Shown here: piece after piece, positions 39,196 through 47,961 of the stretch
Layout of the letters: each line of letters begins with the position of its first letter
How positions within the stretch are numbered: position 1 is the first letter of the stretch
Source: Peribacillus frigoritolerans
Lineage (GTDB): Bacteria > Bacillota > Bacilli > Bacillales > DSM-1321
Assembly (NCBI RefSeq): GCF_040250305.1
Contig: NZ_CP158190.1
Location: 1,830,001 to 1,894,000, forward strand
Length of the DNA: 64,000 nucleotides
Direction: 5' to 3'
Made by a program: the position numbers and the translations under genes
Notes under the pieces: model-generated
Told to the model about the DNA's origin: nothing
Seen by the model: only the letters and a program-made list of their open reading frames with translations
The model's database searches: none

Positions 39196-40755
39196 ATGGA
39201 ACCCATGACAATCATCTTCACTTTGCTTGGCCTAATCGTCGGTGCAGTTGTTGGTTATTTTATTCACAAATCAAAATTTGAGAGTAAAATAGCAGGGGCA
39301 AAGGGCTCTGCTGAACACATCCTTGAGGATGCAAAACGTGAAGCGGAAGCACTTAAGAAAGAAGCCTTGTTGGAAGCAAAAGATGAAATTCATAAAGTTC
39401 GTGCCGATTCGGATCGGGAAGCCCGTGAAAGAAGGAACGAATTACAAAAACAAGAAAATCGGTTATTGCAAAGAGAAGAGAATCTGGACCGCAAGGATGA
39501 AACGTTAGACAAACGTGAAAGCCTTTTGGAGAAAAAAGAAGATTCTCTAAACCAAAGACAACAGCATATTGAAGAGATGGAAAGCAAAGTGGACGAGACG
39601 GTTCGTAAGCAGCAAACAGAGCTTGAACGTGTTTCCGGTTTAACTCGTGAAGAAGCTAAAGCAATCATTATAGACCGAATGGAAAACGAGCTTGCTCACG
39701 ATGTAGCGCTTATGATTAAAGAAAGTGATACCCGTGCCAAAGAAGAAGCTGATAAAAAAGCAAAAGAAGTTCTTTCTCTTGCCATTCAGCGTTGTGCGGC
39801 TGATCATGTTGCAGAAACCACCGTTTCTGTAGTAAATCTTCCAAACGATGAAATGAAAGGACGGATAATCGGACGTGAAGGACGAAATATCCGGACGTTA
39901 GAAACGCTAACAGGTATTGACCTTATTATTGATGATACTCCTGAAGCTGTCATTTTATCTGGATTCGATCCAATTAGACGGGAAACGGCACGCTTGGCTC
40001 TTGAGAAACTTGTTCAGGACGGACGGATCCATCCGGCCCGCATTGAAGAAATGGTTGACAAAGCAAGACGTGAGGTAGATGAACATATTCGTGAAATTGG
40101 TGAACAAACGACTTTTGAAGTTGGAGTTCACGGTCTCCATCCAGATCTCATCAAAATACTAGGACGTTTGAAGTTCCGTACCAGTTATGGGCAAAACGTA
40201 CTTAAACATTCAATTGAAGTGGCCCAGCTTTCAGGTTTACTGGCCGCTGAGCTTGGTGAGGATGAAGTTCTTGCCCGCCGTGCAGGTCTACTGCATGATA
40301 TTGGGAAAGCGATTGATCATGAAGTGGAAGGCAGTCACGTTGAAATTGGCGTTGAATTAGCAACCAAATATAAAGAGCATCCAACGGTCATTAACAGCAT
40401 CGCTTCACATCATGGCGATACTGAACCAACTTCCATCATTTCAGTGCTTGTGGCTGCCGCTGATGCATTATCAGCTGCAAGACCGGGAGCTAGAAGTGAA
40501 ACGCTTGAAAATTACATTAGAAGACTTGAAAAACTTGAGGAAATTTCCGAATCGTATGATGGAGTGGAAAAATCATTTGCAATTCAAGCCGGACGAGAAG
40601 TGCGGATTCTAGTGAAACCAGAACAAATTGATGATCTTTCGGCCCATCGACTCGCACGTGATATCCGGAAAAGGATTGAAGAAGAGCTCGATTACCCTGG
40701 TCATATAAAAGTCACGGTCATCCGTGAAACAAGAGCAGTCGAATACGCTAAATAA
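39196..40755 (+). CDS. rny: Ribonuclease Y
   Basis: Membrane-anchored endoribonuclease that initiates mRNA turnover in Firmicutes. The ATG at 39196 after AAGGGGAGGTGAAACG gives 519 residues; an upstream in-frame start lacks an RBS. An N-terminal membrane helix (about 4-24) is followed by a long coiled coil (about 30-190, rich in E/K/R), a KH domain (near 210-270, GREGRNIR) and an HD domain with HDIGKA near residue 368. Confidence 0.97.
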   Translation: MEPMTIIFTLLGLIVGAVVGYFIHKSKFESKIAGAKGSAEHILEDAKREAEALKKEALLEAKDEIHKVRADSDREARERRNELQKQENRLLQREENLDRKDETLDKRESLLEKKEDSLNQRQQHIEEMESKVDETVRKQQTELERVSGLTREEAKAIIIDRMENELAHDVALMIKESDTRAKEEADKKAKEVLSLAIQRCAADHVAETTVSVVNLPNDEMKGRIIGREGRNIRTLETLTGIDLIIDDTPEAVILSGFDPIRRETARLALEKLVQDGRIHPARIEEMVDKARREVDEHIREIGEQTTFEVGVHGLHPDLIKILGRLKFRTSYGQNVLKHSIEVAQLSGLLAAELGEDEVLARRAGLLHDIGKAIDHEVEGSHVEIGVELATKYKEHPTVINSIASHHGDTEPTSIISVLVAAADALSAARPGARSETLENYIRRLEKLEEISESYDGVEKSFAIQAGREVRILVKPEQIDDLSAHRLARDIRKRIEEELDYPGHIKVTVIRETRAVEYAK

Positions 40756-40767
40756 TCGTTAATGAAA

Positions 40768-40798
40768 AACGAAGTGGTGCAAACCACTTCGTTTTTTC
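40768..40798 (+). terminator. Terminator after rny
   Basis: AACGAAGTGG/CCACTTCGTT with loop TGCAAA, followed by a T tract. Confidence 0.92.
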
Positions 40799-40896
40799 TT
40801 TTTCGTTAAGCGTAATTCTTATACTTACCCCAAATTATGTTACAATACTTACTTGAATAATTCATATAATTAGGTGAATCCAGAAAGGGTTTTACA

Positions 40897-41694
40897 ATGA
40901 AATTGCTATTTATTGGAGATGTAGTGGGGTCTCCTGGTCGTGACATGATCCAAGAATACCTTCCTAAGTTAAAAGAAAAGCATCGTCCGCACATCACGGT
41001 CATCAATGGCGAGAATGCAGCAAGTGGCCGGGGAATTACAGAAAAGATTTACCGCAGTTTTTTAGAGTGGGGGGCGCAGGCGGTGACCATGGGAAATCAT
41101 ACATGGGATAATCGTGATATCTTCAATTTTATTGATGAAGCGAAATATCTCGTCCGTCCAGCGAACTTTCCAGACGGGGCACCTGGAGAAGGAATGAAAT
41201 TTTTAAAATTGAACCAGTATGAAATAGCGGTCATCAATTTGCAAGCGAGAACATTCATGCCGGATTTGGATTGTCCGTTCAAAAAGGCTGAAGAACTCGT
41301 GGCAGAGGCTCAAAAAAAGACACCAATCATCTTTGTCGATTTTCATGGAGAAGCTACAAGTGAAAAGCAGGCTATGGGGTGGTTCCTGGATGGGAAGGTT
41401 ACAGCCGTTGTTGGTACACACACACACGTCCAGACAGCCGATAACCGTATACTGCCTGGAGGCACCGCTTACATATCAGATGTAGGCATGACAGGACCAT
41501 ATGATGGCATCCTTGGTATGGGAAGAGATGCAGTCATTCAGCGGTTCCTAACTAGCCTTCCTGCTCGTTTCGAAGTGCCAAAAGAGGGGCGGACCCTATT
41601 AAGTGGGGTACTCCTTGAAATTGATGATAAAACTGGCAGAGCTAAAAAAATAGAAAGGATACTGATTAACGAGGATCACCCCTTTTATCATTGA
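40897..41694 (+). CDS. ymdB: YmdB-family metallophosphodiesterase
   Basis: A 265-residue calcineurin-like phosphoesterase: metal-site motifs GDVVGSPGRD (about 7-16), NGEN (about 38-41), GNHTWD (about 66-71) and GTHTHVQTAD near residue 176. B. subtilis YmdB hydrolyses cyclic nucleotides and steers the choice between motility and biofilm. It follows rny as in B. subtilis. The ATG follows GAAAGGGTTTTAC. Confidence 0.94.
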   Translation: MKLLFIGDVVGSPGRDMIQEYLPKLKEKHRPHITVINGENAASGRGITEKIYRSFLEWGAQAVTMGNHTWDNRDIFNFIDEAKYLVRPANFPDGAPGEGMKFLKLNQYEIAVINLQARTFMPDLDCPFKKAEELVAEAQKKTPIIFVDFHGEATSEKQAMGWFLDGKVTAVVGTHTHVQTADNRILPGGTAYISDVGMTGPYDGILGMGRDAVIQRFLTSLPARFEVPKEGRTLLSGVLLEIDDKTGRAKKIERILINEDHPFYH

Positions 41695-41698
41695 TTCG

Positions 41699-41733
41699 AA
41701 CGGATGGACAGTCAAACTGGCCATCCGTTTTTC
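41699..41733 (+). terminator. Terminator after ymdB
   Basis: AACGGATGG and CCATCCGTT with an inner CAG/CTG pair, followed by TTTCC. Confidence 0.85.
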
Positions 41734-41868
41734 CATTCATTAATAAATGGTGGACAATCCCGGTTTTCTTTGTCATACAAGTTTTACTTGATGAATATAG
41801 TAGCAGTGGAAAGTGTTATAACTATTGAGCCAAGTTAGAATCGGCAGGGAAAACAAGGAGGACTAGGA

Positions 41869-42129
41869 ATGGAAATATTAAAAGTTTCAGCAAAATCTAA
41901 TCCTAATTCTGTAGCAGGCGCACTAGCGGGAGTGCTCAGGGAAAGAGGAGCAGCCGAAATTCAAGCAATCGGTGCAGGTGCGTTAAATCAAGCCGTCAAG
42001 GCAGTAGCAATCGCAAGAGGGTTTGTCGCACCTAGTGGAGTTGACTTGATTTGTATTCCTGCCTTTACAGATATACTTATTGATGGCGAAGAGCGAACGG
42101 CAATAAAACTAATCATTGAACCAAGATAA
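41869..42129 (+). CDS. spoVS: Stage V sporulation protein S
   Basis: An 86-residue Alba-like protein (MEILKVSAKSNPNSVAGALA) nearly invariant among spore-formers; affects septation and coat assembly in B. subtilis, where it is under sigma-H control. I looked for a sigma-H promoter and found only a GAAT element around 41793 without a convincing partner. ACAAGGAGGACTAGGA precedes the ATG. Confidence 0.97.
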   Translation: MEILKVSAKSNPNSVAGALAGVLRERGAAEIQAIGAGALNQAVKAVAIARGFVAPSGVDLICIPAFTDILIDGEERTAIKLIIEPR

Positions 42130-42261
42130 TTCATGTTTGGATGCCCTGTTTGTCGGATGGCGAGCAGGCTCTTTTTTGTCGTGAAATCCAAATGACGAAA
42201 AATATATATCCCTTTATAATGGAATATAGAATCATAAAAAGACACAGGAAGGGGGATTACA

Positions 42262-43197
42262 TTGGCTATTTTTGATGCCCATTGTGATGTACTGATGAAG
42301 ATGTTCATCGATCCGGATATTTCTTTTGCGAATAGTGATAAGTTACATATAACAAAGCGGGGATTATTGGATGAAGGGGGAAAGGTCCAATGTTTTGCCA
42401 TATATATTCCTGAAAAAGTCCACCCTGATATGAGATTTCAAGCGGCTTTGGCAATGGTGGATATTTTTCATGAAAAGATTTTATCAGAGCCGGAAATGAA
42501 ATTTATAAAGACCAAGGCAGATATCGAATCTTTAAAAGAAAAGGAAATAGGTGCAATGCTAACTTTGGAGGGGTGCGATTGCATCGGGAATGATTTGTTG
42601 AAACTTAAAACCCTTATTCATCTTGGAGTTTCCTCCGTAGGTCTAACTTGGAATTACGCCAACTTGGTAGCGGATGGGGCATTAGAAACAAGAGGGGGCG
42701 GCTTGACAGGGTTTGGAACCGAGGTGGTCGCGCAATTGAATGAGAAGTCGATTTGGTGCGATTTATCCCATTTATCCGAAGCGGGATTTTGGGACACCTT
42801 AAATTTGGCGAAATTCCCCATTGCCTCCCATTCGAATGCTTACCATCTTTGTCCGCATCCGCGAAATTTAAAAGACGGGCAGATAAAAGCCCTTTTGCAG
42901 AAAAATGGGGTGATCGGCGTAACCTTTGTCCCGCAATTTCTGGCAAATGGTGAATCGGCTACGATAAAGGATATCCTGAAACATATTGAGCATATATGCA
43001 GTTTGGGAGGGGAAAGACAAATTGGATTAGGGTCTGACTTCGATGGAATCGATCAAATGGTAGAAAATTTAATGTCATATAATGATTATCATAACTTAAT
43101 CAATGAACTGAACAGGCTTTATTCCAGTGAGTTTGTAAAAGGTCTCCTTTTTGATAATTTCACTCGTAATTTTCCGCTTGAAAAGGAAATATCTTAA
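42262..43197 (+). CDS. Membrane dipeptidase (peptidase M19, renal dipeptidase family)
   Basis: A 311-residue zinc dipeptidase-like protein. The HxD zinc motif is in FDAHCDVL (about 4-11), the bridging glutamate in LTLEGCD near residue 99, the histidine region in ASHSNAYHLCPHPRN near residue 193, and GSDFDG near residue 261. Cytosolic, no signal peptide. TTG start after GGAAGGGGGATTACA. B. subtilis lacks it at this position, but related Bacilli often have it beside spoVS/korA. Substrate unknown. Confidence 0.9.
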   Translation: MAIFDAHCDVLMKMFIDPDISFANSDKLHITKRGLLDEGGKVQCFAIYIPEKVHPDMRFQAALAMVDIFHEKILSEPEMKFIKTKADIESLKEKEIGAMLTLEGCDCIGNDLLKLKTLIHLGVSSVGLTWNYANLVADGALETRGGGLTGFGTEVVAQLNEKSIWCDLSHLSEAGFWDTLNLAKFPIASHSNAYHLCPHPRNLKDGQIKALLQKNGVIGVTFVPQFLANGESATIKDILKHIEHICSLGGERQIGLGSDFDGIDQMVENLMSYNDYHNLINELNRLYSSEFVKGLLFDNFTRNFPLEKEIS

Positions 43198-43295
43198 GTG
43201 ATTTTCAATTCTTACTATATAGATATGAATAAATATTCTGAAAATATAAAAAATAAAAGCAAAAAGGTTGCAATTTGATGATTTAACCGATAGAA

Positions 43296-43309
43296 TTGAA
43301 AGCGTTTAG
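43296..43309 (+). promoter_or_regulatory. Possible catabolite-responsive (cre-like) element before korA
   Basis: TTGAAAGCGTTTAG fits the first 13 positions of the cre consensus WTGNAARCGNWWWCAW, but the last three positions do not match. Located about 105 bp before korA. CcpA control of the kor operon would make metabolic sense, but the match is partial. Confidence 0.35.
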
Positions 43310-43413
43310 TACACCTTTCCTAAATTAGAACGATAATTTTACATAGTTGAATGTTCTGAAGAGAGGTGCGGTTAAATGCATTTATATACGAACGTCCTAA
43401 AGGAGTGTAAGAC

Positions 43414-45171
43414 ATGATCAATCAACTTTCATGGAAAGTTGGCGGACAACAAGGTGAAGGTATTGAAAGTACAGGAGAAATATTCTGTATTGCCCTCAAT
43501 CGCTTAGGTTATTACTTGTATGGCTACCGTCATTTCTCATCCCGAATCAAGGGTGGACACACGAATAACAAAATTCGTGTAAGTACTACGGAAACTCGTG
43601 CTATCTCTGATGATTTAGACATCTTAGTTGCTTTTGACCAAGAAACAATTGACGTCAATTATAAAGAATTACATGAGGGTGGCATCATAATTGCAGATGC
43701 AAAATTCAAACCTGTCTGCCCAGAAGATACAAAGGCAGAATTATATATTGTTCCCTTTACGGAAATAGCAGCCGAATTAGGAACATCATTAATGAAAAAT
43801 ATGGTCGCCATCGGTGCGACATGTGCTGTTCTAGGAATGGAGATTTCCGTATTCAACGATGTGGTTGATGAAATATTCGGCCGTAAGGGTGAAGAAATCG
43901 TTAAGAAGAATATGGATGCCATTACTGCTGGCTATAAGGCAATGGAAGTGTTGCTTGGAGAAAAACTGGGCGCAATGGAGCTGGAAAAGGCAGACGGCCA
44001 AAAACGAATGTTCATGATTGGAAACGATGCTATCGCTTTAGGTGCAGTTGCAGGCGGTTGCCGCTTCATGGCTGCTTACCCGATTACTCCTGCCTCGGAA
44101 ATTATGGAATACCTAATTAAAAAACTTCCTCAATTTGGCGGAACGGTCATCCAGACTGAAGATGAAATCGCGGCGGCTACAATGGCAATCGGTGCAAACT
44201 ATGGCGGTGTACGTGCCATCACAGCTTCAGCTGGACCTGGACTTTCCTTGAAAATGGAAGCGATTGGTTTAGCGGGCATTACCGAAACGCCAATTGTCAT
44301 CGTCGATACTCAACGTGGCGGTCCATCTACGGGACTTCCTACAAAACAGGAGCAATCCGATTTAATGGCCATGATTTATGGTACACATGGTGAAATACCT
44401 AAAATCGTCATGGCTCCGAGTACTGTTGAGGAAGCATTTTATGATACGGCGGAAGCATTCAACCTTGCAGAGGAATATCAATGTCCAGTTATCGTTCTAT
44501 CCGACTTACAGCTATCATTAGGTAAACAAACGGTTCAGCCGCTTGATTACGGCAAAGTGGAGATAAGACGAGGGAAATTGGTGGACTTTGAAATTGAAGA
44601 GGCTGAAGACAAATCTTACTTCAAGCGTTATGAAGTAACGGAAGACGGAGTCTCACCGCGTGTGGTGCCTGGTATGAAAAATGGAATTCACCATGTTACT
44701 GGTGTTGAACATGATGAAACGGGCAGACCTTCCGAGACGGCTTTGAATCGTAAATTGCAAATGGATAAACGGATGCGTAAGCTGAATAATTTAACTAACA
44801 CATTCCAAACACCAGTATACAAAAACACACCGCATGAAGAAGCGGATTTATTAATTCTTGGCTTTAACTCAACACGCGGGACGATTGATGAAGCGATCGG
44901 CCGGTTAGAAACGGATGGAATGAAAGTGAATCATGCGCAAATCCGTTTGATTCATCCTTTCCCAGCTGATGAAGTCCTATCATTGGTGCAAAGTGCTAAG
45001 AAAGTAGTAGTTATTGAAAATAATGCGACTGGACAATTGGCTAATATCATCAAGATGAATGTCGGACATGTTAATAAAATTAAAAGCATCCTAAAATATG
45101 ATGGCAACCCATTCCTCCCGCATGAAATTCACACACAATGCAAGGAGATGTTCGAATATGGCAACGTTTAA
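43414..45171 (+). CDS. korA: 2-oxoacid:acceptor oxidoreductase subunit alpha
   Basis: A 585-residue fused gamma-alpha subunit. Residues 1-about 190 form the gamma-type domain (WKVGGQQGEGIESTGEIF), and about 205-580 the PFOR-type pyrimidine-binding domain (AAYPITPASEIMEYL) with transketolase C-terminal region. With KorB it oxidises a 2-oxoacid, probably 2-oxoglutarate, to acyl-CoA and reduces ferredoxin. AAAGGAGTGTAAGAC precedes the ATG. It overlaps korB by 14 bp. Confidence 0.94.
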   Translation: MINQLSWKVGGQQGEGIESTGEIFCIALNRLGYYLYGYRHFSSRIKGGHTNNKIRVSTTETRAISDDLDILVAFDQETIDVNYKELHEGGIIIADAKFKPVCPEDTKAELYIVPFTEIAAELGTSLMKNMVAIGATCAVLGMEISVFNDVVDEIFGRKGEEIVKKNMDAITAGYKAMEVLLGEKLGAMELEKADGQKRMFMIGNDAIALGAVAGGCRFMAAYPITPASEIMEYLIKKLPQFGGTVIQTEDEIAAATMAIGANYGGVRAITASAGPGLSLKMEAIGLAGITETPIVIVDTQRGGPSTGLPTKQEQSDLMAMIYGTHGEIPKIVMAPSTVEEAFYDTAEAFNLAEEYQCPVIVLSDLQLSLGKQTVQPLDYGKVEIRRGKLVDFEIEEAEDKSYFKRYEVTEDGVSPRVVPGMKNGIHHVTGVEHDETGRPSETALNRKLQMDKRMRKLNNLTNTFQTPVYKNTPHEEADLLILGFNSTRGTIDEAIGRLETDGMKVNHAQIRLIHPFPADEVLSLVQSAKKVVVIENNATGQLANIIKMNVGHVNKIKSILKYDGNPFLPHEIHTQCKEMFEYGNV

Positions 45172-46024
45172 AGAGTTTCGGAATGATGTAAAACCTAACT
45201 GGTGTCCTGGCTGCGGAGATTTCTCCGTTCAGGCTGCCATGCAGCGTGCGGCAGCGAATGTGGGATTGGAGCCGGAGAACTTGGCTGTTGTTTCCGGTAT
45301 CGGCTGTTCAGGCCGTATTTCCGGTTACATCAAGTCATATGGTTTCCACGGCATCCATGGCCGCTCACTGCCAATCGCCCAAGGAGTAAAAATGGCCAAT
45401 CGTGAATTGACCGTTATAGCTTCAGGCGGTGACGGAGATGGTTTTGCGATCGGGATGGGACACACCATCCATGCGATCCGCCGTAATATCGACATTACGT
45501 ATATTGTCATGGATAACCAAATATATGGATTGACAAAAGGCCAGACTTCTCCTAGGTCCGCTGCTGGATTTAAAACGAAATCCACTCCAGAAGGATCAAT
45601 AGAACAGGCTGTTTCACCTATGGAATTAGCATTGTCAGCTGGCGCTACGTTTGTCGCCCAAAGCTTTTCCACAGACTTGAAAGACCTGACGGCGATCATT
45701 GAAGCAGGGATAAACCATAAAGGGTTCTCATTTATCAATGTTTTCTCTCCTTGCGTAACATACAATAAAATCAATACGTATGATTGGTTTAAACAAAACT
45801 TGACTAAATTGAACAGTATTGAAGGCTATGATACATCAAATAAAGAACAGGCCATGCAGACTTTGATGCAGCATGACAGCCTTGTGACAGGGATTATTTA
45901 TCAAGACTCTTCGCGCCCTTCGTACCAGGAATTAGTGCCAGGGTATGCTGAAAAAGCGTTAAATAAATCAGATTTGACTCTTGATCAAGCGCACTTTGAT
46001 AAGCTTGTTGCTGAATTTATGTAA
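45158..46024 (+). CDS. korB: 2-oxoacid:ferredoxin oxidoreductase subunit beta
   Basis: A 288-residue thiamine-diphosphate subunit. WCPGCGDF (about 14-21) supplies cysteines of the iron-sulfur site; GIGCSGR is near residue 46 and GGDGDGFAIGMGH near residue 90 is the TPP/Mg segment. The ATG at 45158 after GCAAGGAGATGTTCGAAT overlaps the korA end; a longer in-frame reading begins inside korA without an RBS. A strong terminator follows. Confidence 0.95.
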   Translation: MATFKEFRNDVKPNWCPGCGDFSVQAAMQRAAANVGLEPENLAVVSGIGCSGRISGYIKSYGFHGIHGRSLPIAQGVKMANRELTVIASGGDGDGFAIGMGHTIHAIRRNIDITYIVMDNQIYGLTKGQTSPRSAAGFKTKSTPEGSIEQAVSPMELALSAGATFVAQSFSTDLKDLTAIIEAGINHKGFSFINVFSPCVTYNKINTYDWFKQNLTKLNSIEGYDTSNKEQAMQTLMQHDSLVTGIIYQDSSRPSYQELVPGYAEKALNKSDLTLDQAHFDKLVAEFM

Positions 46025-46029
46025 AAGGT

Positions 46030-46066
46030 AAAAGGTTCACCCCTTAAGATGGGGTGAACCTTTTTT
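46030..46066 (+). terminator. Terminator after korB
   Basis: AAAGGTTCACCCC/GGGGTGAACCTTT with loop TTAAGAT, followed by TTT. Confidence 0.93.
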
Positions 46067-46119
46067 GTGATTAATTGGAAAGCTCAATTAGAGAGAATCA
46101 CTATATTCTCTGAATTAGC

Positions 46120-46401
46120 TTACCACCAACCGTTATTGCATCCGCAGCCGAATGAGAAGAAATTGCAGCGATTCCTTCTGCGACAACAATTGTTGTTGTT
46201 GTTGTTATGATGGTGGTGATGATGGTGGTCGCAGTCCCGATCGCGGTCACGATCTCTATCGCGGTCGCGGTCCCGGTCCCGGTCCCGATCCCGATCCCGA
46301 TCGCGGTCACGTCTTTGACAGCCCCTCACAGCACGACAAAAATCGTCTGCGATTCTATCGTTATCGTTATTATCATGGTGGTGATTATTGTTACATGACA
46401 T
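46120..46401 (-). CDS. Low-complexity Arg-Asp-repeat, His/Asn/Cys-rich protein, probable spore coat protein
   Basis: A 93-residue protein beginning MSCNNNHHHDNNDNDR. After GCQR come 13 consecutive Arg-Asp pairs, then a run of seven His, six Asn, CCRRRNRC and a C-terminal NFFSFGCGCNNGWW. The start at 46401 is chosen because GAAGGAGTGACTTAT precedes it on the minus strand. Composition (Cys, His, Asn, alternating charge) is like small Bacillus coat/exosporium proteins and the neighbours include cotE, but I cannot name a family. Frames on the other strand here are shadows of the repeat. Confidence 0.65.
   Translation of the reverse strand: MSCNNNHHHDNNDNDRIADDFCRAVRGCQRRDRDRDRDRDRDRDRDRDRDRDRDRDCDHHHHHHHNNNNNNCCRRRNRCNFFSFGCGCNNGWW
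46234..46311 (-). repeat. Thirteen 6-bp tandem repeats encoding (Arg-Asp)13
   Basis: The 78-bp block consists of 13 hexamers which, on the minus strand, read CGN-GAY except for one AGA-GAT. The third positions vary between units, so the dipeptide, rather than a perfect DNA repeat, appears maintained. Confidence 0.9.
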
Positions 46402-46606
46402 ATAAGTCACTCCTTCAGTTAATTTGTTGTACAAGATATCTTATTCGAGAGCGGACAGGATGCTATAGAAACATGACCCATTTAATAAAAATGTACGAAT
46501 TCCCCAGCCGGTACAAAAGCGTTTATGGTATTTTTTTATTTAGTTTTTCATATCTTTACATATTAAGGTAGATGAAATTAGCAGCCCTAGTTCAGGGGGA
46601 GTGTAC

Positions 46607-47650
46607 ATGTTGAGTGGGAAAATGAAAGCCGTCGTCAAACACCACCGAGGTTATGGGGCTCAATTACAAAATGTCGATATTCCGGAAATTCGTGATGACG
46701 AAGTATTGATTCGAGTGAAAATGACCTCGATATGTGGAACGGATATTCATATTTTTACCTGGGATGAATGGTCGCAGGGAAGAGTGAATCCACCATACGT
46801 ATTTGGGCACGAATTTGCTGGGGAAGTAATGGAGATAGGAGCAAGTGTAAGCAATGTTTCGGTTGGTGATTGCGTATCTGCAGAAACACATATCGTTTGC
46901 GGCACATGCAGGCAGTGCTTAACCGGACAATTCCATATTTGTAAAAAAACAAACATTATCGGTGTCGATAAACAAGGATGCTTTGCAGAGTATATAGCTC
47001 TGCCCGCCAAAAATTTATGGAAAAATCCAAGTGATATGCCACTTGATATGGCTACCATACAAGAACCGATGGGCAATGCAGTCCATTCAGTGCTAGCTGG
47101 CGAGGTGCTGGGTAAAACGGTGGCAATAATTGGCTGTGGCCCAATCGGGCTGATGGCGATTGCTGTAGCAAAGGCAGCAGGTGCTGATAAAGTAATCGCT
47201 CTTGATATTAATGAATATCGACTTCAGCTGGCCAAAAAGATGGGTGCTACAGACCTCATTCATTCGATTAAACAGGATCCATTGAAAATCACGAAAAGCC
47301 TCACAAGTGCCGATGGGGTGGATGTCGTTTGCGAAATGAGCGGTAATCCGGCGGCTATCCAACAAGGGTTTAAGATGGCGACAAATGGTGGAAGAATATC
47401 AATTCTAAGTTTGCCTTCTAAGCCCGTCACCCTTAATATAACGGAGGATATAGTATTCAAGGGCCTTACTGTCCAAGGAATAACAGGAAGGAAGATGTTT
47501 TCAACCTGGCAACAGGTTTCAAGCCTGCTTGAAAGTGGCAAGGTTGATGTAAAACCAATGATTACCCACCGTTTTCCACTAAGCGATTTTGAAAAGGGAT
47601 TTGAACTGATGATCAAAGGTCAGTGTGGTAAGGTGCTCCTGATACCTTAA
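46607..47650 (+). CDS. tdh: L-threonine 3-dehydrogenase
   Basis: Zinc alcohol dehydrogenase-family enzyme oxidising threonine to 2-amino-3-ketobutyrate. The 347 residues have CGTDIHIF near residue 42, GHEFAGEV (catalytic zinc) near 66, structural zinc cysteines CGTCRQCLTGQFHIC (about 98-112), NAD motif IIGCGPIGLMA near 170 and the C-terminal MIKGQCGKVLLIP. ATG at 46607 after CAGGGGGAGTGTAC is chosen; an in-frame GTG six bases earlier overlaps the RBS. The usual partner kbl is missing downstream. Confidence 0.94.
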   Translation: MLSGKMKAVVKHHRGYGAQLQNVDIPEIRDDEVLIRVKMTSICGTDIHIFTWDEWSQGRVNPPYVFGHEFAGEVMEIGASVSNVSVGDCVSAETHIVCGTCRQCLTGQFHICKKTNIIGVDKQGCFAEYIALPAKNLWKNPSDMPLDMATIQEPMGNAVHSVLAGEVLGKTVAIIGCGPIGLMAIAVAKAAGADKVIALDINEYRLQLAKKMGATDLIHSIKQDPLKITKSLTSADGVDVVCEMSGNPAAIQQGFKMATNGGRISILSLPSKPVTLNITEDIVFKGLTVQGITGRKMFSTWQQVSSLLESGKVDVKPMITHRFPLSDFEKGFELMIKGQCGKVLLIP

Positions 47651-47674
47651 GCATCTGAAAAGGTGGAAATTACA

Positions 47675-47698
47675 ATGTCAGCATTTGAAAAATCTTGA
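47675..47698 (+). pseudogene. Possible 7-codon remnant of kbl
   Basis: After tdh, AAAAGGTGG is followed by ATG and six codons reading MSAFEKS then TGA, which overlaps the start of a terminator. kbl (2-amino-3-ketobutyrate CoA ligase) normally starts exactly here. An RBS plus a tiny frame ending in a terminator suggests that the body of kbl was deleted. Seven residues are too few for certain identification. Confidence 0.35.
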
Positions 47699-47728
47699 AG
47701 AGGCTAATTTCGTCTTAGCCTCTTTTTT
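47698..47728 (+). terminator. Terminator after tdh
   Basis: AAGAGGCTAA/TTAGCCTCTT with loop TTTCGTC, followed by TTTT. Confidence 0.92.
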
Positions 47729-47961
47729 CATGTTCTTATTTCCCGTATTTGTGAAAAATTTCTTACAATTCAAGAAGCCATGACAGAATGATTGTTTCTT
47801 GCTGTTAAAAGCTTTATACTATAATAATGTGGATATATCACACTTAAAAGCAAATATTTACTGGTAATTCCTAAAAAGGAATCCGTATAAAACCATTAGA
47901 AGATAGGTCTTGAAATAGTTGGTGAAAGAAATAAACTAACTATTTTGAAAGGAGATTAACT

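Noticed and set aside
41760..41868. Sigma-H promoter of spoVS
   Set aside because: Only a GAAT element is visible; no AGGA-type -35 at proper spacing could be supported.
45098..45157. Upstream start for korB inside korA
   Set aside because: No RBS, and the family begins at MATFKEFRND; the ATG at 45158 has GCAAGGAG.
46152..46571. + strand open frames across the Arg-Asp repeat (including a proline/glycine-rich frame)
   Set aside because: They are the complements of the repeat on the minus strand, lack RBSs, and the minus-strand frame has a clear RBS and start.
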